Assembly: GCF_000317125.1 (NCBI RefSeq)
Contig: NC_019695.1
Span: 5,692,336 to 5,756,335, forward strand
From: Chroococcidiopsis thermalis PCC 7203
GTDB lineage: Bacteria > Cyanobacteriota > Cyanobacteriia > Cyanobacteriales > Chroococcidiopsidaceae
Length of the DNA stretch: 64,000 bases
Reading direction: 5' to 3'
The notes under the pieces are model-generated. The model was not told the DNA's origin, did no database searches, and worked only from the letters and a program-made list of their open reading frames with translations. Below, one piece after another: positions 26,035-34,708 of the stretch (positions within the stretch are counted from its first letter, which is position 1; every line of letters begins with the position of its first letter). The translations under genes and the position numbers were made by a program.

Positions 26035-26446
26035 CATATACATATCTTTCTGCTACTTTCCAATAACGAGAGAATCGTTTCAGATCGATGTAACCATCGT
26101 ACTCAAAAAATGGCTCGGTTTCGAGAACTTCAAGTTTTAGCGATCGCTCAATTTCATCACAAATTGTTTCAAATCTGGGACTAGGACTATTTGCTGTCAC
26201 AATTGAATCAGCATTATGTTCTTTGGCAAAAGCTAACACTTCTTTCGCCACATCACCTCGTCTAATCACAACTGGTAATTCCAACAAACATTCATAAATA
26301 AAAACAATTCGTTTCAAACTTAACTGCCACTCCTCAATTAAAGCCTCATCCCAAACCCAAATTGCAGGCGAATTGGCATATTCTTGCAGTGCAGGGTTTT
26401 TTGGACTCAAGCAATCTCCGTGTATCCAAATAATCGGTTGGTTCAT
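26021..26446 (-). CDS. Photolyase-like N-terminal alpha/beta domain as a separate protein
   Basis: A 141-residue protein beginning MNQPIIWIHGDCLSPKNPAL. It ends in a segment DGYIDLKRFSRYWKVAERYVYGRGH. The fold pattern is that of the antenna-binding Rossmann domain of photolyases/cryptochromes: an opening strand PIIWIHGD, VVIRRGDVAKEVLAFAKEH and FETICDEIE. The flavin-binding helical domain is encoded by the next gene upstream, so the two would together make a complete photolyase-like protein. The frame can be extended upstream through the 9-bp minisatellite (from 26683), but ATG 26446 is the sensible start. DNA-repair activity is not proven. Confidence 0.65.
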   Translation of the reverse strand: MNQPIIWIHGDCLSPKNPALQEYANSPAIWVWDEALIEEWQLSLKRIVFIYECLLELPVVIRRGDVAKEVLAFAKEHNADSIVTANSPSPRFETICDEIERSLKLEVLETEPFFEYDGYIDLKRFSRYWKVAERYVYGRGH

Positions 26447-26499
26447 GGTAATGGGTAATTGGTAATGGGTAGTTGGTAGTAGGTGGTTGATGGTTGTAG

Positions 26500-27507
<1,008 letters not shown>

Positions 27508-27560
27508 ATCAGTTATTAGTTATCAGTTATCAGTAAGGAGTGGTTATGGGTAAAGGGTAA

Positions 27561-27600
27561 TTGGTAGTTGGTAGTTGGTAGTTGGTAGTTGGTAGTTGGT
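27561..27600. repeat. Heptamer tandem repeat (TTGGTAG)n
   Basis: About six units of TTGGTAG between the FAD-domain gene and htpG. This 369-bp intergenic region also contains a GCTCCCTGG tandem (27640-27670) and TCAGTTATC copies. No gene is seen in it. Confidence 0.85.
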
Positions 27601-27876
27601 TAAAAAGTGGTACGTGGTGCGTGGTGCATGGTAGTTTTGCTCCCTGGGCTCCCTGGGCTCCCTGGGCTCCCTCAGCTCTTTTCTCCCCTCAGCTTCCTCA
27701 GCAACCTTGCGCTCCCTCAGCTCTCTTATCCCGACTCCCGACTCCTGACTTACTAAAGACAGGTAGGGTAAACCGAATTAGCGTTGGGGGGAATCTTTAG
27801 TTAAGTAAAGAGCGATCGCGTGGTTTAAGCCATTAAGATCCTGATTAAAGAACATTCACCACAACACTGATTTAGT

Positions 27877-29901
27877 ATGCGGGAACAAGGCACAATCAGC
27901 ATCCACACTGAGAATATTTTCCCCATTATTAAGAAATCTCTCTACTCCGACCATGAGGTTTTCTTGCGGGAATTGATCTCTAACGCAGTTGATGCTATCC
28001 AAAAGCTGAAAATGGTATCCCGTGCTGGGGAGTATTCCGGCGAGATAGGCGAACCAGAAATTCAAATTGCTATAGACAAAGATCGCAAAACCCTGTCCAT
28101 CTCCGACAACGGTATCGGGATGACGGCGGAGGAAGTCAAGAAATATATCAACCAAGTGGCTTTCTCTAGTGCGGAAGAATTTATTCACAAGTACGAAGGG
28201 AAAGACCAACAGATCATCGGTCATTTTGGCTTGGGTTTTTACTCTTCCTTTATGGTGGCGCAAAAAGTTGAGATCGATACTCTGTCTTACCAAGCAGGTG
28301 CGCCAGCCGTGCATTGGAGTTGCGATGGTTCCCCAGAGTTTATTTTAGAAGATTCATCTCGGAGCGATCGCGGTACGACGATTACCCTGCACTTAATGGA
28401 AGACGAGCAGGAGTATGTAGAAGACGCACGTATCAAGCAACTTGTCAAGACTTATTGCGATTTTCTGCCTGTTCCCATCAAACTGAATGGCGAGGTTATC
28501 AACCAGCAAAAAGCACCTTGGCGAGAGTCAGCTAATAATCTCACCAAAGAAGATTATTTGGAATTTTACCGCTACTTGTATCCGTTTCAAGAAGAACCCC
28601 TGCTGTGGGTACATCTCAACACCGACTATCCTTTCATCCTCAACGGGATTTTGTATTTTCCCAAACTCAGACCGGATGTGGATGTCACTCAAGGACAGAT
28701 CAAACTATTCTGCAACCAAGTCTTTGTTAGCGACCATTGCGAAGAGATTATCCCGCGATTCTTACTACCAATGCGGGGAGTGATTGATAGCACCGATATT
28801 CCCCTTAACGTCTCCCGTAGCGCTTTGCAAACAGACCGGACGGTAAGGAAAATTGCCGATTATATTTCTCGTAAAGTTGGCGATCGCCTGAAAGAACTTT
28901 ATCGCGATAGTCGCGAAGAATATATCAAAGTTTGGCAAGACGTAGGTACGTTTGTCAAATTTGGTTCCCTCAACGACGAGAAATTTAAAAAACAAGTCGA
29001 AGATATCGTCATCTACCGCACAACCTATGAAACGCCTGTAGTGGCTGCGTCCTCACCTGCGACAGAAACACCAGCCGTCCAAGTGCAAGCAGAAGAGGGA
29101 GACGCATGGCAAGACGTACAACCAGCAGAATCTACTCCCGACTCAGGTACGGGCGTGCAGGAGAACGCCCCTACGACTTCCTCCTATACCACGCTGAAAG
29201 AATACCTAGAACGTAACAAAGAACGTCACGAGAATCGCGTTTACTATTGCACCGATGAAGTTACCCAAGCTACTTATGTCGAATTGCATAAGAAGCAGGG
29301 TTTAGAAGTCCTGTTTATGGATTCCTTTATCGATACTCACTTTATTTCTTTCCTAGAAAGAGAGTATTCAGACGTTAAATCCTCTCGCGTTGATTCTGAC
29401 TTAGATCAAACTCTACTTGACAAAGATAAAGCTGGGGAAATTGTCGATCCGACTACGAACAAAACTCGCAGCGAATTAATCAAGGAATTGTTTGAAAAAG
29501 CCTTGAATAAACCCAAACTCAATATTCGTACAGAAGCATTAAAATCTGACGATCCGCAAGGTACGCCCCCAGCAATGGTGTTGTTACCTGAATATCTGCG
29601 CCGCATTCAAGAAATGAGTGCTTTTGTTCAGCAGCAAACAGCACAGTTTCCTGACGATCATATCTTGCTAGTTAATACCGCGCATCCGCTGATTCAAAAC
29701 TTAGTCAGTCTCAGCCAAGGTAGTATTATCCAAGGTGAAGGACAGTCACCAAGTGCCGAATTAGCTAATTCAATTTGTCAACATGTTTATGACTTAGCAT
29801 TGATGGCACAAAAAGGATTTAATGCTGAAGGTATGAAATCTTTTGTCGAGCGTTCTAATCAGGTATTAACTCGTCTGACAGATCGCGCTACTAGTGCTTA
29901 A
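27877..29901 (+). CDS. htpG: Chaperone HtpG (Hsp90)
   Basis: ATP-dependent Hsp90 chaperone. The N-terminal GHKL ATPase has ELISNAVDAIQKL, DNGIGM, the lid and GHFGLGFYS motifs. The middle domain has LNVSRSALQTDRTVRKI. The C-terminal dimerisation domain is present but, as in all bacteria, without MEEVD. It begins MREQGTISIHTENIFPII and is 674 residues long. Between the middle and C-terminal domains (about residues 390-435) there is an acidic Ala/Glu/Pro-rich linker that includes a translated 28-bp palindrome (29147-29174). The linker is not conserved in HtpG of other phyla. HtpG supports heat and light-stress tolerance in cyanobacteria (known). Confidence 0.96.
   Translation: MREQGTISIHTENIFPIIKKSLYSDHEVFLRELISNAVDAIQKLKMVSRAGEYSGEIGEPEIQIAIDKDRKTLSISDNGIGMTAEEVKKYINQVAFSSAEEFIHKYEGKDQQIIGHFGLGFYSSFMVAQKVEIDTLSYQAGAPAVHWSCDGSPEFILEDSSRSDRGTTITLHLMEDEQEYVEDARIKQLVKTYCDFLPVPIKLNGEVINQQKAPWRESANNLTKEDYLEFYRYLYPFQEEPLLWVHLNTDYPFILNGILYFPKLRPDVDVTQGQIKLFCNQVFVSDHCEEIIPRFLLPMRGVIDSTDIPLNVSRSALQTDRTVRKIADYISRKVGDRLKELYRDSREEYIKVWQDVGTFVKFGSLNDEKFKKQVEDIVIYRTTYETPVVAASSPATETPAVQVQAEEGDAWQDVQPAESTPDSGTGVQENAPTTSSYTTLKEYLERNKERHENRVYYCTDEVTQATYVELHKKQGLEVLFMDSFIDTHFISFLEREYSDVKSSRVDSDLDQTLLDKDKAGEIVDPTTNKTRSELIKELFEKALNKPKLNIRTEALKSDDPQGTPPAMVLLPEYLRRIQEMSAFVQQQTAQFPDDHILLVNTAHPLIQNLVSLSQGSIIQGEGQSPSAELANSICQHVYDLALMAQKGFNAEGMKSFVERSNQVLTRLTDRATSA
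29147..29174. repeat. 28-bp palindrome inside htpG (family 3)
   Basis: Begins GTACGGGCGTGC and ends GAACGCCCCTAC, exactly 28 bases. It lies in frame in the htpG linker and encodes about TGVQENAPT. It shares the GTA...TAC ends and length with families 1 and 2 but has a different core. Confidence 0.75.
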
Positions 29902-29940
29902 GGCGGCTATGAGTCGCCCCGCCCAAATTTGGCACAGCTT

Positions 29941-29969
29941 GTAGGGTGCGTTTTGAAAACGCACCTTAC
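29941..29969. repeat. Palindrome downstream of htpG
   Basis: Arms GTAGGGTGCGTTTT and AAAACGCACCTTAC around a single G. It lies 40 bases after the htpG stop and is a likely transcript-end hairpin. It belongs to the same GTA...TAC class. Confidence 0.8.
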
Positions 29970-30000
29970 CACTACTATACGCAGCCTGGTTGGCTCCCAA

Positions 30001-30024
30001 TAATACCATGTTTACATGGTATTA
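30001..30024. promoter_or_regulatory. Inverted repeat upstream of a small gene
   Basis: Perfect 10-bp arms TAATACCATG and CATGGTATTA around TTTA. It ends 29 bases before the ATG of the 49-residue protein. It could be an operator or an mRNA leader hairpin; there is no T-run. The palindrome is seen, its role is inferred. Confidence 0.4.
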
Positions 30025-30052
30025 TTGGATAATCTTAGAGAAACAATGCGCT

Positions 30053-30202
30053 ATGTTTACCGTCAAACTCAAAAACGGAGAGACTATTCAAGTTCCTATA
30101 GAAGAACTTGAAGAATTTTTAGAAAAAAATCGCGATCGCATAGAAATTCAGCACAAGCAAATGGGAAAACGGCGTGTTGCTCCTGTGTCTTCTTCCCAGT
30201 AA
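30053..30202 (+). CDS. Small conserved hypothetical, 49 residues
   Basis: MFTVKLKNGETIQVPIEELEEF-type start, followed by EKNRDRIEIQHKQMGKRR. The first half is a beta-hairpin-like NGETIQVP and the middle is an acidic helix. Start ATG 30053 is chosen because the longer frame runs through the inverted repeat. Similar 50-residue proteins are common in cyanobacteria, but no function is recognised. There is no obvious partner gene. Confidence 0.5.
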   Translation: MFTVKLKNGETIQVPIEELEEFLEKNRDRIEIQHKQMGKRRVAPVSSSQ

Positions 30203-30331
30203 CTAACAATATATAATTACCGTCACATTGAGCGAAGAGTAAAGATATTCTTCTCTGTCGAGTTGTTCGTCAGTCTCAGCGACGAAAACGTTACATTTTT
30301 TAAACAGTCTATACTCTGTTTTTCAATTATC

Positions 30332-30472
30332 CTAGGAGGATGGAATATATTCTTGTTCTATCCCAAGCTCAACATATACGGGAAAACTTCTTCGCCTCTG
30401 AATCTCACCATATACGTATCCACCATTTTCGCCTGCTTCAAACTCCTCACGTAAAGTTTTGACTCGAATCAT
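30332..30472 (-). CDS. Small ORF, possible gene remnant
   Basis: A 46-residue minus-strand frame, MIRVKTLREEFEAGENGGYV, then YGEIQRRRSFPVYVELGIEQ. Composition looks protein-like and better than the overlapping plus-strand frame. I see no ribosome site and no family. It may be the beginning of a decayed gene. The surrounding 500 bases (30203-30704) hold otherwise only a 63-bp hairpin. Confidence 0.25.
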   Translation of the reverse strand: MIRVKTLREEFEAGENGGYVYGEIQRRRSFPVYVELGIEQEYIPSS

Positions 30473-30611
30473 TGTATCTAATAATAACTATCTACTAAAG
30501 CAAGAATAGTATAAAAAACAATATCCACGTGTTCAACCTAGCATTGCATTCCATCAGAATTATTTCCAGATTTAAATTTAACAGCACAACAAGTCATCAA
30601 TTGTGGATAAC

Positions 30612-30674
30612 GTAGGGGCGGGTTCACCAAGATCTCAATCTAAAAACAGACATGTTTAGTAAACCCGCCCTTAC
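30612..30674. repeat. Long-loop inverted repeat, GTA...TAC class
   Basis: Outer arms GTAGGGGCGGGTT and AAACCCGCCCTTAC separated by about 36 bases. It sits 31 bases before the ABC-2 permease start, so it could influence its leader. Confidence 0.7.
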
Positions 30675-30704
30675 GGGATATATAGTCAATCAAATAGATT
30701 TTGT

Positions 30705-31442
30705 ATGATTACCGATATTTGGACTGTCATCTGGAAAGAATGGCGCGAATTACTATTTCAGCGCGGTAGTATTAAAACAACAATCCTAAGTTGGCTACCT
30801 TTAATCTTAATATTCGGCTTGCTTATGCCCATTCAGATTGGTACATTTTGGGTAGACTCTCCCTTCACAATTGCTTATTGGGGTTGGCTACCAACTCTAC
30901 CAGTTATGGCGCTGATTGCTGATAGTTTTGCTGGAGAAAGAGAGAGACATACTTTAGAAACTTTATTAGCAAGTCCTCTATCAGAAGCAGCAATTCTATT
31001 CGGTAAAATTATTACAGTTGTTATCTATGGTTTTTTATTAACGTTAATAGTCTTAATAACAGGTTTGATAGCTGTTAATTTAACTCATAACACGGGAGAA
31101 ATCTTACTCTACCCCATAGGAATAACTTTAACTGGAATTGGATTGGGAATTCTGACAGCTACAGCTATGGCGAGTATAGGTGTCATTGTCTCTCTCCGCA
31201 GTCCCACAGTCAAACAAGCAGCCCAACAATTAGCTTTTGTCTCTATTGCCTTAACTTGGATTCCACTGTTGAGTTTGAGCCTAATTCCAACTCAATTACA
31301 AACCAGTCTTTTAAAGTCTGCCAGAAATACTAATATGACTCAAATAATTTTGATAGTATTAATTATTTTAGCAGCAATTGACGCGGGATTATTGTTAATA
31401 GCAGTCAAAAGATTCAAGCGATCGCGCCTAATTCTGGATTAG
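30705..31442 (+). CDS. ABC-2 type permease
   Basis: A 245-residue membrane protein with six helices. The N-terminal [12 protein letters not shown] and the motif [27 protein letters not shown] are the ABC-2 signature, where the cytoplasmic loop meets the ATPase. Such permeases export drugs, lipids or peptides, or act as NosY/CcmB-like subunits. No ATPase gene is adjacent, so the partner must be encoded elsewhere. The stop is immediately followed by a palindrome shared with the convergent gatD gene. Confidence 0.85.
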   Translation: MITDIWTVIWKEWRELLFQRGSIKTTILSWLPLILIFGLLMPIQIGTFWVDSPFTIAYWGWLPTLPVMALIADSFAGERERHTLETLLASPLSEAAILFGKIITVVIYGFLLTLIVLITGLIAVNLTHNTGEILLYPIGITLTGIGLGILTATAMASIGVIVSLRSPTVKQAAQQLAFVSIALTWIPLLSLSLIPTQLQTSLLKSARNTNMTQIILIVLIILAAIDAGLLLIAVKRFKRSRLILD

Positions 31443-31469
31443 GTAGGTGCGTTAATTAACGCACCCTAC
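31443..31469. repeat. Palindrome between convergent ABC-2 permease and gatD
   Basis: 27 bases with outer arms GTAGG and CCTAC and inner arms TGCGTTAA and TTAACGCA. The inner arms are perfect. It starts one base after the ABC-2 permease stop and contains the gatD TAG stop (31466-31468). A bidirectional terminator role is likely. Confidence 0.8.
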
Positions 31470-32275
31470 TGTTTAACCAAGGTTGGCAGATTTACGCGCA
31501 GTTTCTTGAACATTGCTTCCCGTGCTTGGTTAGCTAAAGTATCATCTAAAGGTGCAAGTGCAATTGATTCTTGATATTTTTGTTTCAAGGCAGTTTGAAT
31601 CAACCAATCAGCTAAAAATGGATTTTTAGGTAACAGGGGACCATGCGAATAAGTCGCGATCGCATTTTGATAAACTGCTCCTTCTGTACCATCTTCACCA
31701 TTATTTCCTAAACCATATATTACCCGTCCCAACGCCTCCACTTGACTTAATTTTGTGCGCCCGCCATGATTTTCAAAACCAATCAAGTAGGGTGGCGAAC
31801 CTATCATTGCTATTAATTCCTGTGCTAACTTTTTAGCAGTCACTTCAATAACTAAATTCCCGATACAGCGACGCGCATTTAACCCGGGATGGATAGAAAC
31901 AAAATCAAATAATCCCAGTCCCTCAATTCGTTGTCCTTCTCCTGGTTCGTAGTAATGTCCTAATAATTGCGGCGCACCACAAGTAAAAATTCCTGGCGTA
32001 CCAGTTTCGATTTTGTCTCGTAACGCCTCAGCTTTAGCACCGCGCAAGTCGCGCATGACAATTTCTTGCTGTCTATCTTGCGCACCACCACCGACGAGGA
32101 TATCGACTTGGTAAAAATCTTGAGCCGTAGAATCCCGATCTAAAGGTAATATTTTCACTGTATAATTGCGCCATTCACAGCGCCGCTGGATACAAATAAC
32201 ATTACCGCGATCGCCATAGGTACTCATTAAAGTTGGATATAACCAGCCAATTGTAATTTCCATTTCCAGATTCAT
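31466..32275 (-). CDS. gatD: Lipid II glutamine amidotransferase subunit GatD
   Basis: CobB/CobQ-like class I glutamine amidotransferase. It releases ammonia for MurT to amidate the D-Glu of lipid II. The nucleophile is C99 in IFTCGAPQLLG. H210 in TYSHGPLLPKNP is the catalytic His. The N-terminal GWLYPTLMSTYGDRGNV and LVGGGAQDRQQ are typical. The cognate murT gene is upstream on the same strand, separated by a DUF4253-like gene. ATG 32263 is an alternative start four codons in. Confidence 0.88.
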   Translation of the reverse strand: MNLEMEITIGWLYPTLMSTYGDRGNVICIQRRCEWRNYTVKILPLDRDSTAQDFYQVDILVGGGAQDRQQEIVMRDLRGAKAEALRDKIETGTPGIFTCGAPQLLGHYYEPGEGQRIEGLGLFDFVSIHPGLNARRCIGNLVIEVTAKKLAQELIAMIGSPPYLIGFENHGGRTKLSQVEALGRVIYGLGNNGEDGTEGAVYQNAIATYSHGPLLPKNPFLADWLIQTALKQKYQESIALAPLDDTLANQAREAMFKKLRVNLPTLVKQ

Positions 32276-32288
32276 ATATATTTCTTGC

Positions 32289-33011
32289 TCAATTCCAAGT
32301 TAAATAAAGACTTTTATACTTCTCGATCTTGCTTGCAACTAGCTGAGTATTTTGGAGATCGGGACAAAATTCAACTACGTCTTTAGCAAATTTTTCAATA
32401 TCTGTAGGTGGTCTTACAAACTCCAGACTCAAACTACTTTTACTAGCGAATATAATTTCAAATTCACACACTTCCCGCCACGATTTTAATTTATTAATTA
32501 TGTCTTTAGGAGAAATATCATAATTCCACCCATTAGTCTGATGAATCTTAATAATATCCCAAGGTTCTTCACCCTTAAAAACTGCAATTCTTAATTCTGC
32601 TTGTGTGACATAATTTAAAACTCTAGAAATATATTGGTTCAACCTGTTTTTCTCTGGAGTCAAACCAACTCGATTTTCGCAGCTTGTCAGATAGCCGTGT
32701 GGATTCAATGATTGTTTTAGCTTGACAAAAATATCCCGATAATCTATGTAAGATGGGATGATAATAGACAAGCCTTCTACTAAAAGATTGCCTCCATAGT
32801 TGTAGACTCCGTAAATATCTTGCTCAAATTCAAGATAGTAAGCTGGCAAAATTTCATTTACACAACTCAATTCGCTATCTTTGAGATACACCTCTTGTTT
32901 TAAAAGAATTTTCTGCATTTTGACTTGGCATTCTTGCTTAATCATCTCCAAAACAGACTCATCAAAATCGATTTCAGCAGCTAAATGTCTTTCTGTCTGA
33001 GATAAAAGCAT
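32289..33011 (-). CDS. DUF4253-like protein between murT and gatD
   Basis: A 240-residue soluble protein. The last 90 residues resemble the DUF4253 pattern: TNGWNYDISPKDIINKLKSW, a middle strand EIIFASK, then FAKDVVEFCPDLQ and a terminal SLYLTWN. The N-terminal part (residues 1-140) is unassigned. It sits 13 bases from gatD and 90 bases after murT, so the three probably share a transcript. DUF4253 proteins have no established function and are often associated with toxin-immunity or cell-wall loci; I do not infer more. Base composition is more AT-rich than that of its neighbours. Confidence 0.6.
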   Translation of the reverse strand: MLLSQTERHLAAEIDFDESVLEMIKQECQVKMQKILLKQEVYLKDSELSCVNEILPAYYLEFEQDIYGVYNYGGNLLVEGLSIIIPSYIDYRDIFVKLKQSLNPHGYLTSCENRVGLTPEKNRLNQYISRVLNYVTQAELRIAVFKGEEPWDIIKIHQTNGWNYDISPKDIINKLKSWREVCEFEIIFASKSSLSLEFVRPPTDIEKFAKDVVEFCPDLQNTQLVASKIEKYKSLYLTWN

Positions 33012-33060
33012 AGTCAGTTATCAGTTATCAGTTATCAGTTGTCAATCAACCATCAATCAC

Positions 33061-33097
33061 CCATTACCAATTACCAATTACCAATTACCAATTACCA
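33061..33097. repeat. Heptamer tandem repeat (CCAATTA)n
   Basis: Five units of ACCAATT between murT and the DUF4253-like gene. It is the reverse complement of the TTGGTAA array seen at 3100 and 53631. Confidence 0.85.
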
Positions 33098-33101
33098 CCC
33101 C

Positions 33102-34469
33102 TTACAAAATCTTCCTTCCTGTCAAAATCTCCCGCACTTCTAACATGGCAGAATATGTAGGCAAAATGTGTAATGTCTCATGTGCTGGAGTTTGTTCCAA
33201 AGCAGTTGCGATCGCCTCTTTTAAATCTTCCTTCACAACCAAATTCATTTTGCTATCTATCTCCGGCTGACTGTAACGCAAACGCAAAGCCATATCGTAA
33301 ACGCGATCGCCACTGACTATTAAAGTCCCTCCTCGTTCGACTAACTTTTCTGTATCCACATCCCAAATCCACGAAACATCTGTACCATCGGGTATTCTGT
33401 CATTCAAAACCATCAACACAGGCGCAAGTTGACGCGATTCCGCTTCGATTTGCCTCTCGCCTCTTACCTCATTCACTGCCCGAATTGTTTCATTCATCCC
33501 CACAGGATTTTTAGACAAGAGAATGCGGACGTGTTTACCGCGAACTTGCAACTCTTCAGCACGTCCAAAAGCCGCCTGAAAGTTAGCTATAGTATCGCGG
33601 ATTATCGCTTCATCTACGCCAAGTTGCTGTGCTGATAACACCGCTGCTAGAGTATTGTATTTGTTATACAACCCAATTAAAATTTGCTCCCATTCCCGAC
33701 TAGCGATCGCCAGAGATGGTTTGTGAAAACCACAGTTAGGACAGTTATAATCTCCCTGGTGTGAAAGATAAACCCCTTGATAAACCAGGCGAGTACCGCA
33801 ACTGGGACAATAAATTGAGTCTACAGCATGGGGAATTTCATCAAGATAATGTTCTGGTTCGCTCAAGCCAAAGAATAAAACATTTTGACTGAGTTGTTGC
33901 CCCATGTAAGCCAAGGTAGGATCGTCAGCATTGGCAACAATAATAGTTTCTGACGGTAAAGGTGCGATCGCTTGTCCCCAACGCCTGCTAATTGTATCGA
34001 CTTCCCCGTAGCGATCCAGCTGATCGCGAAACAAGTTTAATGCCAGAATTAGCCGAGGTTGTAGAGGTGCTAACACCTTGGGAACAATATTTTCGTCTAC
34101 TTCTAAAATGGCAAAGTCTGCATCTAACGTACCGATGGGATTAGTATTTTGTAACAGCGCTGTCATCAAACCATTTTCTAAATTCGCCCCCGCTGCATTG
34201 TGGACAACCCGCCAACCTTGACGTTCCAACATCGTGCGTAGTAGTAAGGATGTGGTAGTTTTACCGTTCGTCCCCGCAATGAGAATAACTCCTTGCTTCA
34301 CCTGACAACTCAGCAGTTGCAACAACTTTGGCTGAAGACGACGGGCAATTTCTCCTGGTAAAACGCTAGCCGCACCCAGACGTAGCGATCGCACCCCGAA
34401 AGTCACGGTTTTTGCTGTCAATACAGCCGCACCCAAGCGCAGTCTATCCATCAATTGCATTTTTCCCAC
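33102..34469 (-). CDS. murT: Lipid II isoglutaminyl synthase ligase subunit MurT
   Basis: A Mur-ligase family ATPase of 455 residues. The P-loop GTNGKTTTSLLLRTML lies near residue 65. A Cys4 zinc ribbon typical of MurT lies in the middle domain (YCPSCGTRL and YNCPNCGFHKP). The C-terminal DUF1727 region has LVMNDRIPDGTDVSWIWD-like residues. With GatD it converts the alpha-carboxylate of D-Glu in lipid II to the amide, a step first described in Gram-positives and present in some cyanobacteria. It is the first gene of a three-gene minus-strand run. Confidence 0.92.
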   Translation of the reverse strand: MGKMQLMDRLRLGAAVLTAKTVTFGVRSLRLGAASVLPGEIARRLQPKLLQLLSCQVKQGVILIAGTNGKTTTSLLLRTMLERQGWRVVHNAAGANLENGLMTALLQNTNPIGTLDADFAILEVDENIVPKVLAPLQPRLILALNLFRDQLDRYGEVDTISRRWGQAIAPLPSETIIVANADDPTLAYMGQQLSQNVLFFGLSEPEHYLDEIPHAVDSIYCPSCGTRLVYQGVYLSHQGDYNCPNCGFHKPSLAIASREWEQILIGLYNKYNTLAAVLSAQQLGVDEAIIRDTIANFQAAFGRAEELQVRGKHVRILLSKNPVGMNETIRAVNEVRGERQIEAESRQLAPVLMVLNDRIPDGTDVSWIWDVDTEKLVERGGTLIVSGDRVYDMALRLRYSQPEIDSKMNLVVKEDLKEAIATALEQTPAHETLHILPTYSAMLEVREILTGRKIL

Positions 34470-34570
34470 AGCTCGATCTCAATCCGGTTGTATTACTGTA
34501 TTGTTGTACTGCCTTTTTGGGAAAAGAGGAGGGCTGTTGTTGATTTTTAACGATCTGTCCCACACAAACT

Positions 34571-34689
34571 GTAGGGGCGCACACAATGTAGGGGCGCACA
34601 CAATGTAGGGGCGCACACAAACTGTAGGGGCGCACACAAACTGTAGGGGCGCACACAAACTGTAGGGGCGCACAGCTGTGCGCCCCTAC
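34571..34689. repeat. Tandem half-palindrome array ending in a full family-2 palindrome
   Basis: GTAGGGGCGCACAC starts at 34571, 34588, 34605, 34624 and 34643 (spacing 17, 17, 19, 19 bases). A complete 28-bp palindrome follows at 34662-34689. The left arm has been duplicated five times without its right arm. It sits between ictB and murT. Confidence 0.9.
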
Positions 34690-34708
34690 AAATACATATC
34701 CACCGAGA

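Noticed and set aside
30263-30454. 63-residue plus-strand ORF
   Set aside because: It has no ribosome site, and its composition is less protein-like than the opposite-strand frame, which is itself only weakly supported.
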